Shown: in pieces, positions 45,201-56,838 of the stretch
How positions within the stretch are numbered: position 1 is the first letter of the stretch
Layout: each line of letters starts with the position of its first letter
NCBI GenBank assembly: GCA_037974965.1
Contig: JBBPFI010000003.1
Location: 620,001 to 684,000 of the forward strand
From: Dacryopinax spathularia
Taxonomy: Eukaryota > Basidiomycota > Dacrymycetes > Dacrymycetales > Dacrymycetaceae
Direction: 5' to 3'
DNA length: 64,000 bases
Notes under the pieces: model-generated
The model's input: the letters and a program-made list of their open reading frames with translations, nothing else
Told to the model about the DNA's origin: nothing
The model's database searches: none
Position numbers and translations under genes: made by a program

Positions 45201-45536
45201 GAATTGACCTTCTCTACTCGGCGTATGGTATACAAGGGCAGGGTGAAGCGAGCCGACTTGCGATCTAGCGAAATGAAGGCGAGGAAAGGCGGCATGAGGT
45301 ATAATCTTCCAGACTGCACTTCGCTATCAGACACATCCCATTTGATACTGTATGTTATTTCTTACATATGCTTGATCTTCGCCTTTCAGCGACATCACCG
45401 CGCTAATCTCGATGACATCTTTGCCCGTCGGTGGGATGTCGTCCGGACCAGCCGGAGGCACGTTGAAGAAGGCGCGGATTGCTTCATCTTTCGTAGGCTC
45501 GCGGTAGTTACGAAATTGAGCTGATATGGTGGTCAT
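42268..45536 (-). CDS. GRAM-TBC-EF-hand Rab GTPase-activating protein (939 aa, 10 exons)
   Basis: Rab GAP of the TBC1D8/9 and yeast Gyp2/Mdr1 type, acting on membrane traffic. Exons from the start: 45366-45536, 45149-45313, 44819-45096, 44722-44768, 44322-44673, 43908-44270, 43401-43857, 43124-43354, 42897-43075, 42268-42844. GRAM domain (about 45-130): SGRLYLMPPFLAFISLDRKS. TBC domain (about 225-450): GLPNRLRGDLWETLSG, arginine finger in IEKDLNRSLPEY, glutamine finger in VGYCQAMNIL, then SEEQAFWLLDVLCNRLLPGY. EF-hand pair (about 630-700): the second, DKDKDGFLTRDD, has a full calcium-loop pattern; the first is degenerate. Acidic C-terminal tail. Both catalytic fingers are present, so it should be active. 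Confidence 0.9.
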
Positions 45537-45787
45537 AGTGTCACTCTCTCCAATAAAGTGGCTACTTGTGACCTTCTATATAGGCGCTCAGTTGGGACGG
45601 TAAAAGGAGTCTTGGGAGATGGCGCTGTAACTTGCCTAAAGCCATCCCTTGGTTCCGTCGTCCTGGGCGGGCTTCTCGCGTCTTCACGTGCAGGCGATGT
45701 CGGACGCGTCTTAGCCGTATCAACGCCTCCAATAACGCGCCTTCCCCTCTCTTTCTCTTTTCCTCTTTCTCTCGGGGGCGGCCTGCG
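45537..45787. promoter_or_regulatory. Short divergent promoter Rab GAP / LRR gene
   Basis: 251 bp between two start codons. No motif I would name with confidence. Confidence 0.4.
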
Positions 45788-47203
45788 ATGTTGCATCCAT
45801 TCTCTGCGAACTATAAAGCAACGCGCAGGCCGCCGTCCTATACCAAGGGCGTCCACCTATCGTCGTCCCCCCCAACGTCTCCTCCTCTGACACCTTTGAC
45901 ATCTGCGGCCGATGAGGATGAGGACGTGTTTATGGACGATGAGGAACCGGCACCTTTCCTCCTGGATGCAGCCGACGAGGAGGAAGTGACCAGTCAACTC
46001 TTCAAGGAAGATGATTGGGAGATGGATGGAACGGATGAGAAGACTGCGGTACCGGACGGATACGATGCCGAAGTCTGGGACAGAGCCATGTCTACCGCTT
46101 TCGATGCTCGGGAACACACAATCGACTTAAGGTGCCTATGTACGCTGCACTTCGTAGACTACACTGTGACTAATGAAACTCAGCGGTCGTGGGTTGAAGT
46201 CCATCCATCCAATGATCGCCGACCTATCTCACTACTTTGCGTTACCGGACACGGTTCCAGAACCGGAGACGAAGCAAGCCTTCATCCGCGCGCCATCTGC
46301 TCCTACCTTAAACTTCAAGTCTACTGCTAGAGGCATGCAGAGATCAACGACCGTCTCCACCTTGAACGATAACTTCGCCTCGGGGAATAGGAATGTCGAC
46401 CAAAGCGTGTCCCTCTACCTGCCAAACAATTTCATCGACAGAATACCGGTAGAAGTTTGTGGCATCGAGAGGTTGGCTGTGCTCAGCTTGCGTATGTTGC
46501 TACTCTCTGTCCAGTATGAGGAGCTCATGAAGGATGCAGGTGCGAATCGACTGAGATCGATACCCGACTGCATTGGATTGCTGGCGAATTTAAGGGGTGA
46601 GTCCTTTCCAATCCAGGAGGAACATCTGCTGACTAGGCAGCAGAGCTCAATATTGCACAAAATGAAATCAGTTACCTTCCAGCCTCCATCCTAAAATTGA
46701 ACCTGCGTGTACTCACTCTTCGACCAAACCCTTTGCTGCCCGCTCCAAAAGGCTTCCCAGACAACAGTCTTGGACCGCTTCACTCACATGGTTGTCCGAC
46801 TCTGAAGGAACTTTGCGTCAGAGCTCTTGTATCGCCCCGCCCGTATCCACCCCTTCTGGACATCGCACTGCCGATTCAAGATATAGCACCCTCTCTGGCG
46901 GACACTCTACACCTGTCTCTAGCACCTGCGCATAAGTATCATCGGCCAAAAGCGGACCCGGAGCTGAAGCCGATGCTCTGCCCCAATGTCGAACATGTGG
47001 ACAAGGACGGCGGGGAGATCTGGTTCGTCGAACCAAGCGAGGAGAGGCTGCAATGGGTGACGGAGGTTGCTGGGGTCAAGATGGATGGCGCCGTGCCGAT
47101 CTTGTGGAAAGGTTGTAGTGGTGGGGTATGTCGTGCTGATGCCGCGAACTGTGCTTGTCTGATTTTCTCGATTCAGTGCCTGGATTTCCTGGAACACAAA
47201 TAA
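45788..47203 (+). CDS. Leucine-rich-repeat protein (405 aa, 5 exons)
   Basis: Exons 45788-46131, 46184-46491, 46540-46596, 46644-47125, 47177-47203. The acidic N terminus (DEDEDVFMDDEE) is followed by a few LRRs: HTIDLSGRGLKSIHPMIADL, SLYLPNNFIDRIPVEVCGIE, LAVLSLRANRLRSIPDCIGL, LRELNIAQNEISYLPASILK, LRVLTLRPNPLL. The C-terminal part has a Cys-containing block (CPNVEHVDKDGGEIWFVEPS, then VPILWKGCSGGCLDFL) that looks conserved rather than random. The LRRs are of the short, plant/RI-unlike 'typical' class found in many fungal scaffold proteins. I do not recognise a specific ortholog. Introns of 47-52 nt. Divergent from the Rab GAP gene. Confidence 0.8.
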
Positions 47204-48089
47204 TCAAAGAAAACGGCCCCCTCTTCCAGTGGAGGCAAGAGCTCGATACCCATTGCATTGATAAACTGTGCCAATGTATCCACCCATATCCTTATTTTCT
47301 TTCAACGAGTCTGCATGTTCCGTCGGAATGGTCCCCCGGACTGCTTGTCTTCCCGAGAAGATCTATTGCCTGTCAAAGGCCTTGCCACGAACAGCTGGCT
47401 GTCTATCCGCCCTCTGCTCGCCATCCATACCAGCGAGATTCTGCAGGAAGTCCACGCGGCCGAACAGAGCGTGGTGACCGCGTGTGCTGACAAACTCGCT
47501 TAGTCCCTTCTGAAACATCACAACCGGACCCCTGGTTGCTCGCAGGCGGCAATTCACTTGCCCAGAAATGAGCGTGCAGGCTGTGTCGAACTTGGTTATA
47601 CTCAATTACACAGACTGTATAAATGAGCAGTTCTGCCCCGCCGAATTATTAGGAGACGTAGGATGGGTGCGGATGGCAATTCCGAAGAGGTTGGGATCGT
47701 GCCCGGGGCAGACTCGAACCAATTCAAGCTACCTAACGCTTAAAAGTCGGAGCAAAGATGCTTCGTCTCTCCCATACTTCGCCCCAGCGCGGGCGATCTG
47801 ACTTCGCCGGTGCTGTCCCTTGATCTGACCATTTGCTCTGCTCCCTCATACCGAAAAGGAAACACACCTTGATTACTGAGCACTTTTGAGGGTTCTTTCC
47901 CGATATACCTGTCTGCAAGAAGTTTGACGCTTGGCAACTGATCTATATCTGATCGCATCAACTTCCCACCCCGCATCTGGATACCCCTTACCCCGCCTCT
48001 GTAAAAGCCTCGGCCTCAGCACTTTACACCAAAACTCCTCAATCCTGAGCAATCTCTACTCTTTGTTTTACAACCGGCCAACTACTAGG
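47204..48089. other. Intergenic region LRR gene / HHE gene
   Basis: 886 bp between tandem plus-strand genes. A tRNA-like T-arm word near 47690-47720 on the minus strand fails to fold (see rejected). No other feature seen. Confidence 0.35.
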
Positions 48090-49040
48090 ATGTCTTCGTT
48101 CGTCCATCGCGAGCCGTTGAAGTATGAAGGACCACATACGACGGACCAGCTCATACGCCTGCTGGAAGAGGCCAAAGAAGCCATGCGTCCCAGCGCAGTA
48201 GGAGACGAGCCAGCGGATCTCTTCTCGCGACGAACATGGGAGATGGCTGCCTGCCACGCGACATTCTTCGGCTCTTTACGTCACATCATTGAGGTATGTC
48301 CAGATTCACTTTAACTGCTATTCTTCCCAAGTGAACAAGAGTAGATTGGCCCTACCGTACCGGCGAACAAGATTGATGACTTTGTCGGATATTGCCTGCA
48401 ATGGGTTTTCTGCGTTGAACATCACCATTACTGGGAAGAAGAGCTTTACTGTAGGTCATACAAAGGCGATCGTGTGCTGCGGTGGTTCTGAACGCCATCA
48501 GATCCTCAGTTTGCGGTAGGAATGCATACTGCCGACATCGTCGAAGAGCACGAATCGTTCAAGCAAGGTCTAGTCGACATGCAAGAGTATCTGGTTTCGT
48601 GTTTACCGAAAGGCGCACCGTATGGGTTCGACGTGAAGCGGAAGACAGAAGACAAATCTCAGGAATTTACAATGGAGAAGCTAGAGAGCATCATATGGAC
48701 CTTCGTGATAGAGCTGATTTCCCACGTAGGAGCGTCTTCTTGTTGATCTGATGAGTTCTCATATCGCCAACAGCTCGTTGCGGAGATCGACTACTTGGCT
48801 CCAGAGAAACTTCGTGCCGAACAAACCTCCGAGGAAATGGCTAAGATCGACGAGTGGAATATATCTTACTACAAGAACCAGATGCCTCTCGACACATTCA
48901 TGGTCTGGTTGGTCCTGCATACTCCGGTCTGGACTGGATTTCCGCCAGCTCCATGGTTTGTCAAGCAGATCATCATCCGCTGGGTTGCCTATTGGAAGTG
49001 GAGACGCTGGTGGCAGTTTGCTCCTGCCAACCCGCAATAA
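48090..49040 (+). CDS. Hemerythrin/HHE-like domain protein (266 aa, 4 exons)
   Basis: Helical-bundle protein of the HHE cation-binding type, presumed to bind a di-iron or other metal centre in the cytosol. Exons 48090-48293, 48345-48450, 48502-48725, 48774-49040. Candidate metal ligands in order: CHATFFGSLRHIIE, CVEHHHYWEEELYY, HTADIVEEHESFKQ, and a later LESIIWTFVIELISH helix. The C terminus (VWLVLHTPVWTGFPPAPW and WVAYWKWRRWWQFAP) is remarkably Trp-rich and aromatic, which fits fungal HHE proteins that end in a hydrophobic tail; membrane attachment is possible. Function of this fungal group is unknown. Introns 48-51 nt. Confidence 0.7.
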
Positions 49041-49342
49041 GCTGCTGTGAGATGGCGAGAGCAGTCATGTTTGGAGGGAATGGTATATGTATTCATCTTC
49101 AAGATCTAGGTTTCAATTTGGAGGATCTCTTCTCGGTGGTGGGACGGCGACAAGGATACTCGTAGTCGCGTACTAATGGACCCTAATAACATTTGTAGCA
49201 TTGCACTCGCATCATTCCTTCCCCGCGCCATCCCTTGTACATTTCGTTAGTCTCGCTGTCGCACCTATTCTTTACTTTGCTCCATACCATACTTGCTCAC
49301 TCGATGCACGTCCAACGATCATCCAGCGCTTATCTCTGAGAT
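49041..49342. other. Intergenic region HHE gene / Dcr2-like gene
   Basis: 302 bp between tandem genes. Nothing beyond expected terminator and promoter sequence is seen. Confidence 0.35.
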
Positions 49343-51747
49343 ATGCTGTCGTCGAACTACCACAAGAAGGCTCTGTCCAGAGTGCCAATCGCTCTGCGAC
49401 GGCTTATCGTCCCGCTCTCGGTCCTTGTGTGCTTCTCCCTCCTCCTTACCTTCCTATTCTTCCTGCATCGACCAAGGGGCCTACAACCAATCCAGAATAT
49501 ACGGTTTGGATGGCAGGCTTGGGATACGGTGGTGTACGGCTCTGGCACTCAGATACCCGCACAAGGAGGAAGCGAGGATACGGTTGAGCCTCCAGCTCAA
49601 GAAGGAAAACACTGGTGGGAGGTGCCAGAGATCAGCGATGGCTCCATTGCTCAGACGCTGCCGCTGGACATCTGGGATCCGCTGCTTCCACACAAGACCG
49701 GCTGTGAGTGTGCTTGCTTGCTTGTATATGCCTATCTGACGCGTCCGTAGTGACCGAGTTGACGATCGAATCCTGCATCTTCAACCCCATAACAATGGAG
49801 TTGTGCAGTCCATACAGCAGCCCAGCCGCGGATGCCGCACGAGGGAAGTGGGTGCGTGTGGAGACTGACCTGAATTGGAAGACGGGCCTCTGGTACTTGG
49901 TGGGTTTGCCGGTCACGCATTAGGGCCTTTGCTGAGGGGAGTCTAGAACGTTTACTACCGACGAACGAGAAGGCTGGACGTCCCGCTCATCACTGACCTT
50001 GCGTTATTACCTGATGACACATTCCCCAACATAAGCGCAACTGGGAGCGCAACATGGCATAGAGTCGAAACAGATACGAGGAGTGGCGTGTATCCCAGTC
50101 AGTCCTCACTATAGTACGTGGTCAAATTCCTATCTTTGGTTGCTCTGATTACCCCTTCAGCCTTTGGTATGAGCTCGGCGGAGAGAAGGAGATCATCACT
50201 GAGATTGATGTTATCCGAGGGGAGGGACCAGCATGGTTCGGGTTTGAGAAGGTCGTGCCGGCCATCATGCCGAGCAGCAACAAGGTGGATAGCGTCTGGT
50301 TGACATATCGGCGGGGTGTCAAAAGTGCGTCACTCGTTCCAAGTGGATGGAGTAACATGACTGACGCTTGTTAAGTTCCTCCGAAAGCTCCGCCCCTTCA
50401 CTTCCACGACGACGGCACCTTCACAATCCTGCAGATTGCCGATTTGCATTATTCCGTCTCCAATGGAAAGTGTCGCGATACCGACCGCGTCCCATGCGAT
50501 GAGGGGGACGTTGAGACGGACCACTTCCTTGCGCGTGTCCTGGACGCCGAGCAACCCGATATGGTCGTATTCTCCGGCGATCAGCTAAATGGTCAAGGGA
50601 CCAGCTGGGACTCCAAGTCAGTCATAGCCAAATTCGCAAAAGAAGTCATCGACCGGAAAATACCATGGGCAGCGATATTCGGGAATCACGATGATGAGAC
50701 GGATCTGGATCGACTTTCGGAGATGAGGTTGTACCAAGCAATGCCGTACAGCTTGGCGTCGGCTGGACCTGCGACGGTGGACGGTGTGGGCAATTACGTG
50801 CTGAAAGTGCGCAGCGGGGATCCGTATGTCCACCTAAGCTCACCGCATAGAGTCTTTTGCTGATGGTTATAAGATCTGCCACGCACCTGTTAACCCTATA
50901 CTTCGTCGACTCTGGAGGATATGCGAGGAGTGGATATAATCCGTTTGCGAAACTACAGTACGACTGGATCAAACCGGTGTGTTTGTTGTTCTACCCGTCT
51001 GCCAGGATCTAAGCCGTGAAACAGTCCCAATCGGAATGGCTCCTAAGGGAATCATCCCAGATCCGGCCTATAGAAAGACCATTCACGCCTGACGGTGCGG
51101 CTGATCTCGGTCACCCGTGGTCCGGGAAACGCCGTCTATCGAAGAAGGAAGGTGTTATCCTACAAGGCCGGCAAGAGAAAACTCTAGCCAAGCCAAATGC
51201 CATGATGTGGTTCCACATTCCCCTGCAAGAGGCTTTTGCAGAACCTGATATGGACGCCGATTGGAACCCTCTGGTCGTTGGTCAGCAACTGGAAGAATCG
51301 GGGGCATCGACTCATAATGGTCACTTCTTCGAGGATGGGATTCTGCTTGCTGCAGAAAGCGATGCAGGTGGACATGAGATCAAGGTGGTCAGCAATGGAC
51401 ATGATCATAGTACGTGACTCTCACATTCCACTGTTTATGACGCCGTAACTCTTTCGTAGTAACCGATAAATGCGCACGCGTCCGTGGAGTCTGGATGTGT
51501 TTCGGAGGGGGCGGTTCGTTTTCCGGATACGGAAAGGTTGGATTCGATCGCCGCCTGCGGGTGTATAAAGTTTCGGATTTTGGTGAGACGATCAGGACGT
51601 ACAAGCACACAGAGCATGATGACATTGTTGATAACGGTATGTGAAGCCACTCCGCCCAAGTGAACTCATCTCATGGCCACATCTTCAGTCATCCTAGTTG
51701 GGAAAGGGGCTATTGATGAGGGCGCACATATCCCCTCTTCATCCTGA
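49343..51747 (+). CDS. DCR2: Dcr2-like metallophosphatase, membrane-anchored (670 aa, 9 exons)
   Basis: Calcineurin-like phosphoesterase resembling yeast Dcr2, which promotes G1 progression and acts on Sic1 and Ire1. Exons 49343-49703, 49751-49899, 49947-50113, 50161-50324, 50376-50823, 50874-50976, 51025-51409, 51460-51636, 51689-51747. An N-terminal signal-anchor (about residues 20-43, VPLSVLVCFSLLLTFLFFL) precedes a beta-rich region (LWYELGGEKEIITEIDVIRG). Metal-site motifs follow in canonical order: QIADLHYS, FSGDQLNG, IFGNHDDE, MMWFHIPL and NGHDH. The domain ends with GGGGSFSGYG, typical of the family. Introns 46-52 nt. Converges on uL23m with about 99 bp between stops. Confidence 0.85.
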
Positions 51748-51846
51748 GCTCAGGCTATTGATACCCAGCATGGACCGAGTACCCCTGTACTATGTATACC
51801 GCACAGTATCTAAATGTACGATTTACACGGGTTTGGTTTCACTAGC

Positions 51847-52851
51847 TTACGGGCTAGCTACAACCGCATCCCCACCGGATGGCACCATGTCCAGAACGAC
51901 GCCCTGCCGCTCTGCTCTCCGCCGCATAATCTCACTGATGATCTTCTTGCGAGAATCCGATTCATCGCCTTTGGACTTCTTGTGTCCCCTCTGCTTCGCT
52001 TCATAGTCCTTGCGCAACTGTTGGACGAACTTCTTCTGGAAGTTGTCCTCCTCCCACATCTCCCTATCCGCACGCTCTTCCGTAGTCATGTCTTCTTTTG
52101 CGTCAGGATAATAGAAGGGATCGACCAAGCCGACGACGGCACGCTTGTACGTGCGACTAGACGGACGGAACTTCTGGCGATTCCACGGATTCCTGACAAT
52201 TGCCGAGACGAAGTTCTCCGTCCGAACAAAGGTGGTTTCGACCCCATAGACGGCTTGCAGATAGGACTTGATGTCCATCTTTGTGAGCGACCGCGGTATC
52301 CGGAATGTGGCGATGTATGGGTCGTATGGCCGTCCTGGTGGAGTCGAATTCCGCACGAGACGGACGATGAAGTTGGGCAGGTATATGCGGTGACCGACGA
52401 TCTCCTTGGGCTCGAGCGTGAGGCTACGCTGGAGCTCTTCCTCTGTAGGAGACTCGCCGGGCTTGCGGTCTTGCTTAGGAGGCGGGGCAGTTGGACGAGG
52501 ACGGCTGTACTTGATACCACGAACACGGTTTCGCCAGGCGTATCGCTCTCGAATCCAGTCGCGAGCGGTGATTCCCTTCCGAATCTTCCCCTCTTTTTGC
52601 AGCCACTCCCATCTCCTCCGATCAGAGTCTGACATCTTCACGCCATCGACCTCAACCACATCGCCCGTCCCAAATCGATGTCGTCGGACACGCACGGCAC
52701 GAGGCGAATAAGTGAACGGAGATGCCTCCTTCCCTGTCGCTGCCGGCTGCTTCACCCTCAATGCATAGAATCTTGAGCCGATAGGGGGTTGTAGACGAAA
52801 GAGTGACTGGGAAGTTGACGCCTCTAGCCTTGCGAGCCGGTGTAATAACAT
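51847..52851 (-). CDS. MRP20: Mitochondrial large-subunit ribosomal protein uL23m (334 aa, intronless)
   Basis: Mitoribosomal protein at the exit tunnel. The ATG at 52851 is chosen because it starts a classic presequence (MLLHRLARLEASTSQSLFRL); the frame is open further upstream to 53013. The N-terminal extension is basic. The uL23 core is IYLPNFIVRLVRNSTPPGRP, then TFRIPRSLTKMDIKSYLQAV, YGVETTFVRT, and RTYKRAVVGLVDPFYYPD, matching fungal Mrp20. A Lys/Glu-rich C-terminal helix follows. Divergent from the HDDC2-type gene (222 bp between main starts). Confidence 0.88.
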   Translation of the reverse strand: MLLHRLARLEASTSQSLFRLQPPIGSRFYALRVKQPAATGKEASPFTYSPRAVRVRRHRFGTGDVVEVDGVKMSDSDRRRWEWLQKEGKIRKGITARDWIRERYAWRNRVRGIKYSRPRPTAPPPKQDRKPGESPTEEELQRSLTLEPKEIVGHRIYLPNFIVRLVRNSTPPGRPYDPYIATFRIPRSLTKMDIKSYLQAVYGVETTFVRTENFVSAIVRNPWNRQKFRPSSRTYKRAVVGLVDPFYYPDAKEDMTTEERADREMWEEDNFQKKFVQQLRKDYEAKQRGHKKSKGDESDSRKKIISEIMRRRAERQGVVLDMVPSGGDAVVASP

Positions 52852-53073
52852 CTTTTCGGTCGTCGAGGCGGAAATGTGCGAGGCACAGGCCGGGGTCAAG
52901 CCAGATTGAAAGTCGCGCAGGGACAGAAAAGGGAACGGTTCTTTTTGCCTCCGCGGCCTCCCTTCTTCTTGCCCTCTACGCGCAGATAGCTGCACAATCG
53001 AATGCGTACTCAACTCATCAATAACTTGCTATCTCGGCGCATCTGCTTCTGTACTCGTACAAGGACTAGGACT

Positions 53074-54072
53074 ATGTCTTCTTCGTCTGGGAAACGGTCT
53101 TTCCCTCCATTGTATAAGTCTGTCGGTGACGCCGCAAAAGACCGACTGGCATTTTTCCATATCATCGAGCGATTAAAGGTGGTCCATTATCACAGTTGTT
53201 GATATACTTACTTACGATCGTCCTGTACAGACACAAAAACGGACAGGATGGATAGATCATAAGGTGTGGTATGCAAAACATCCGCACTTACCGTATCCTT
53301 ACTGAAGCTGAGACGCAAGATACCTCAACCAGAAAGGTTTGTATACTTTCATATTTTCATTATCAGTGGCTGATGGAAATGTAGTATATCGGACCACATG
53401 TATCGGATGTCGGTGCTAGCCTTATGCTCGGAGGACAAGAGCCTAGACGTTGGCAAGTACGTACTCCGATATCATCCGGACCGTGGGTCCGTTGACAAAC
53501 TTTATAGATGCGTAATGCTAGCGGTCGTGCATGACTTAGCAGAAGCACAAGTTGGCGATATATCACCCAGAGAAGGCATCTCGAAGCCGGAGAAGCACAG
53601 GTTAGAAACGGTACGCGTCACTACCATGAGAAGTACGTGATCAAAATTGACGAGAGTAGGAGGCGATGGACAACTTTCTTCAGGAGATGCTACATGGAAG
53701 CGAAGCTGGCCGACGAATATATGCGCTGTGGCAGGTAACATCCGTTGACTCTTGATGATTGATATCCGCTGATAAGATTTCAGGAATATGAGGAAGGCCA
53801 AACAGCAGAAGCCAAATTCGTCAAAGGTGAAATTTCCCCGCAAAATGTAATTCCGGGCGACGCTGATCGCCGGAATAGATCTTGATCGGATCGAAATGGC
53901 ACTCCAGGCAACTGAATTCGAACAGCGCTACGACCAGGATCTGCAGGAGTTTATCGATTCGAGCGTGCCGAAGATCCAGCATCCTGAAGTCCAGGGATGG
54001 GCAGCAGCACTAGGGGAGGAGCGGAGAGAGAGGTCCTCATCAAGAGCACAGCGGAAGGACGATATATCATAG
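53074..54072 (+). CDS. HDDC2-type 5'-deoxynucleotidase, HD domain (213 aa, 8 exons)
   Basis: HD-domain phosphohydrolase of the HDDC2/yeast Ygk1 family, which dephosphorylates deoxyribonucleoside 5'-monophosphates. Exons 53074-53178, 53231-53263, 53320-53336 (17 nt), 53385-53456, 53508-53610, 53660-53734, 53784-53826, 53879-54072. Signature: TGWIDHKIPQPESISDHMYR, metal HD pair in MLAVVHDLAEAQVGDISP, and LDRIEMALQATEFE near the end. Family length (about 200) fits. An in-frame ATG at 53002 would add 24 residues (Arg/Thr-rich, no acidic residues, RRICFCTRTRTRT) resembling a mitochondrial presequence, so a second isoform is possible. A basic tail (RRERSSSRAQRKDDIS) is not family-wide. Confidence 0.9.
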
Positions 54073-56838
54073 ATGCCAGCCCGGTCTAATGAGGTTGGCC
54101 TTGAAGGATGTTACTCTGCCGGATTTGCCAACATTCGGAGTCGTAGATACCCGACAATCTGCATGGGAGCGAGAGCTGCATTCTCAAGGTGTCTCTCCTC
54201 CATTCTCCTCTTCATCGTACGAATACTAGATTACCGGTACATTGTACTCTACACACACAACTCTCCCCGCATATGCAATCATACACATCCCATTTCGCAC
54301 CAGGGTCAGACAAGGGAGCGTCAACCATCCAACCATCCAACCATCCAACCATCCTCATTCGCCCGAAACCCACAACCCATGCCGGGCGCCAACGCTCACC
54401 GCCCACCCACCAAACCAGCCAATCAGCGCGCCTCGCGAAACAAAAGAAGCCGAGAATCCGGGGTTCCGGCGGGATCAAATTACCCTCTGCTGCCAGCAGA
54501 GCCCTTTCGTCCCTGCTGATTGGCCGGCGAGAGATGGGCGGTGTGTGGGGCTGGAGCGCTTTGCGAGGAGAAGGGTGGGGAGTCGCTTGCGGTTTGATTG
54601 GGAGATGGTGCAGACTAGTACTGGGGACGGTGCGCGGGCCACCCACCTTGAGATTACAGGATGGGGTTGTTGGGGGTTTGAGGAGGTTGCGAAGGTTGCG
54701 GGCTTGACGGCGATATCGGATTATCGGCTCGCCATTAAATGGGGGCGGAAGGAGAGCGGCCTCCGACGGGAGCAAGCCTACTCCTACTTCCCCTCACCCC
54801 GACTTCCCACTCCCAATTCCCACACTACAGTACTCGCTCGGGGCCGGGAGAGCAAGGTTTGGAGGTTTGGGTGGACCTGACTCGGCATGAGCGAGGGTTG
54901 GTCACGTTGCCCGTTTGGTTTGGTTTGGTTTGGTTTGGTTTGGTTTGTTTGAGGGGGTTGTTTTGGGTCTTCTGCTGCTTTGTTTGACTCTGCTGAGGAT
55001 CGGAGAGCGTAGGCAAGGGCGATGAGGAGTGCTGGTATGATGACTGGCCGTAGCGGGCGGGGAGGTCGGCCTCATGCCGCACAGAGTATTATTGTGAGCG
55101 CGGCGGAAGAGTACCGCCGGCGCTGACTCGCTGAGTCGTAGAGTCGTTGAGATGTCTCGGTCATCGGCCTTGTCATCCACGGCTTATAATAAACCACGGC
55201 GAAGTGTAAGTAGAGTACTCATAAGCAATCACACCGGCCCCGGGAGACCTCCTATCACCCAAGTACTATCCGTGCACCGCCCACCATAAAAAAGCGGGAT
55301 GATCAGCGCCGCACTAGGGCAACCCCTAAAAGTGCGCAAGGTGGGGATCGTCGGGTGCGCGGCACAGTTAGGGCCGGCTCCAACGGCAGTTCGCCTTCTC
55401 ACTTCGCTTGCAACTTGCATTGAAGATAGGTAGGACCGGGGGAGAGGGAGATGTAGGGGTCTTAGGATGTTCGATAAGTTCCACCCAGGAAACTTGTGAT
55501 AGAAAGATAAGTGGGTGGTAGATAACCTTGCTCGCTTTCGCGCGCGGGTTGCGCTCGTAGCTGCTTCCAGTTCGCTTTCTCTCGGGAGGGGATTTGCTTG
55601 GCACGGGATTGCACCCTTGACCAGCCTGCCACCTCCCGCCAGCTGCAAGCTCGCTTCATCCCCCCGCCGTAGTTCGTCGTCGTAGGAGCAAGTACGCACG
55701 GAGCACACCATCAACCGACTGGGTGCGTAAGGATACGGCACCGCACTGCATACATCGCACCTTTGGTTCGGAGTCCCTATCCCCCTAACGTTCTCCCTCT
55801 CTTCGCATACTGTAGCTTGACTTGACCAAACCCCTCCGTCCCCTTTCATTCCTCCCGTCGAACCTCGCGCCCATCGTCAGGCGACAAACAACCCCGCTCG
55901 CCTCCAGCTCATCGCCCATACAGTGCCCTCTCCTCACAACGCCGACGCCGTTTGATTTTGCCCGATCGTCCGCGCCCGCCGCTGTTCGCCCGCCGTCTGC
56001 ACGCGCGCCCCACTTCGTGCATCTTCTTTTCCCGCCATCATCCCCGTCCGAATCCGCGGAGGCCACGTTCCTCCCCTCATCCCTGCCCCTCTCCGACCTC
56101 GCCTCCCCACCCCCATCGCTGCTCTCCCTTAGTACCCTCACAACACGCACACCACACACCATACACCACACACTTCGCGCGCACAGACCCCCATCGCTTC
56201 CCCTCCCCCACCGAGTAGTCCTCCCTTCCCCCCTCTCTTCCTATCCTCATTTCCATCCCGTACCGCCATCCTCCCGACATCAGATCATTTCGACCCCCCG
56301 TCGCCCCACCCTCGCCCCATACCTCGCCTCAACCACTCATCCACACCCGATCCCCAAATCGCACTATCCGATCTCACCCATACGCCGACCCCCGATACCG
56401 CCCCGCCCGTCGCCCGTCGCCCGCCGGACATAGGGACGTAGGGCCCCGTTGGCGCCAACACAGCCGATCACAGTGCACAGTGCACCGCGCGTCGACAGCG
56501 ACAGCAAGTGGCAACTTTCCTCCCTCACTCCGCCTCAACGCCGCTCTTCGTCCGACTTGGCTTGCTATCACCCGTCGTCGTCGTCGACTATCAGCGAACC
56601 CGGATTCGCTGCACCGACTTTGATCGGCTGACTAGTCACAAAAACAAAGACCGCCTTCTCCCTCCGCTGTGTTCTTTCTTCGTTGGGTGGCAGAGACCCT
56701 GGTGTCTTGACAGTCTCAACTCTGACAGCGTCTTTGGGCGGCACACTCTCAGCGACGACAACAACCACATCACTTTATCTTGGGTTTTTGGCGGCTTGAC
56801 TCAATCATAATACCCTGTATCCTCGCAGTCCGCAATTC
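54073..56838. promoter_or_regulatory. Long upstream region of the Flo8-like gene with simple repeats
   Basis: 2.77 kb without a recognisable gene. Holds four tandem AACCATCC-type octamers at 54322-54354 and a GGTTT pentamer run at about 54913-54947. From about 55800 to 56450 the top strand is very rich in C and CCAC/CCCC words, giving long but low-complexity ORFs on both strands (55822-56433 +, 55229-55849 -) that I regard as non-coding. Long promoters are known for FLO8/FLO11-type regulators. Confidence 0.45.

Noticed and set aside
47660-47760. Possible minus-strand tRNA (word GGTTCGAGTC like a T loop)
   Set aside because: T stem pairs only three of five positions and no matching acceptor stem or anticodon arm upstream.
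51814-52632. 272-codon plus-strand ORF opposite uL23m
   Set aside because: Antisense shadow of a clear mitoribosomal protein gene.
55229-56433. Long low-complexity ORFs on both strands in the C-rich tract
   Set aside because: Caused by biased composition that removes stop codons; no conserved motif.
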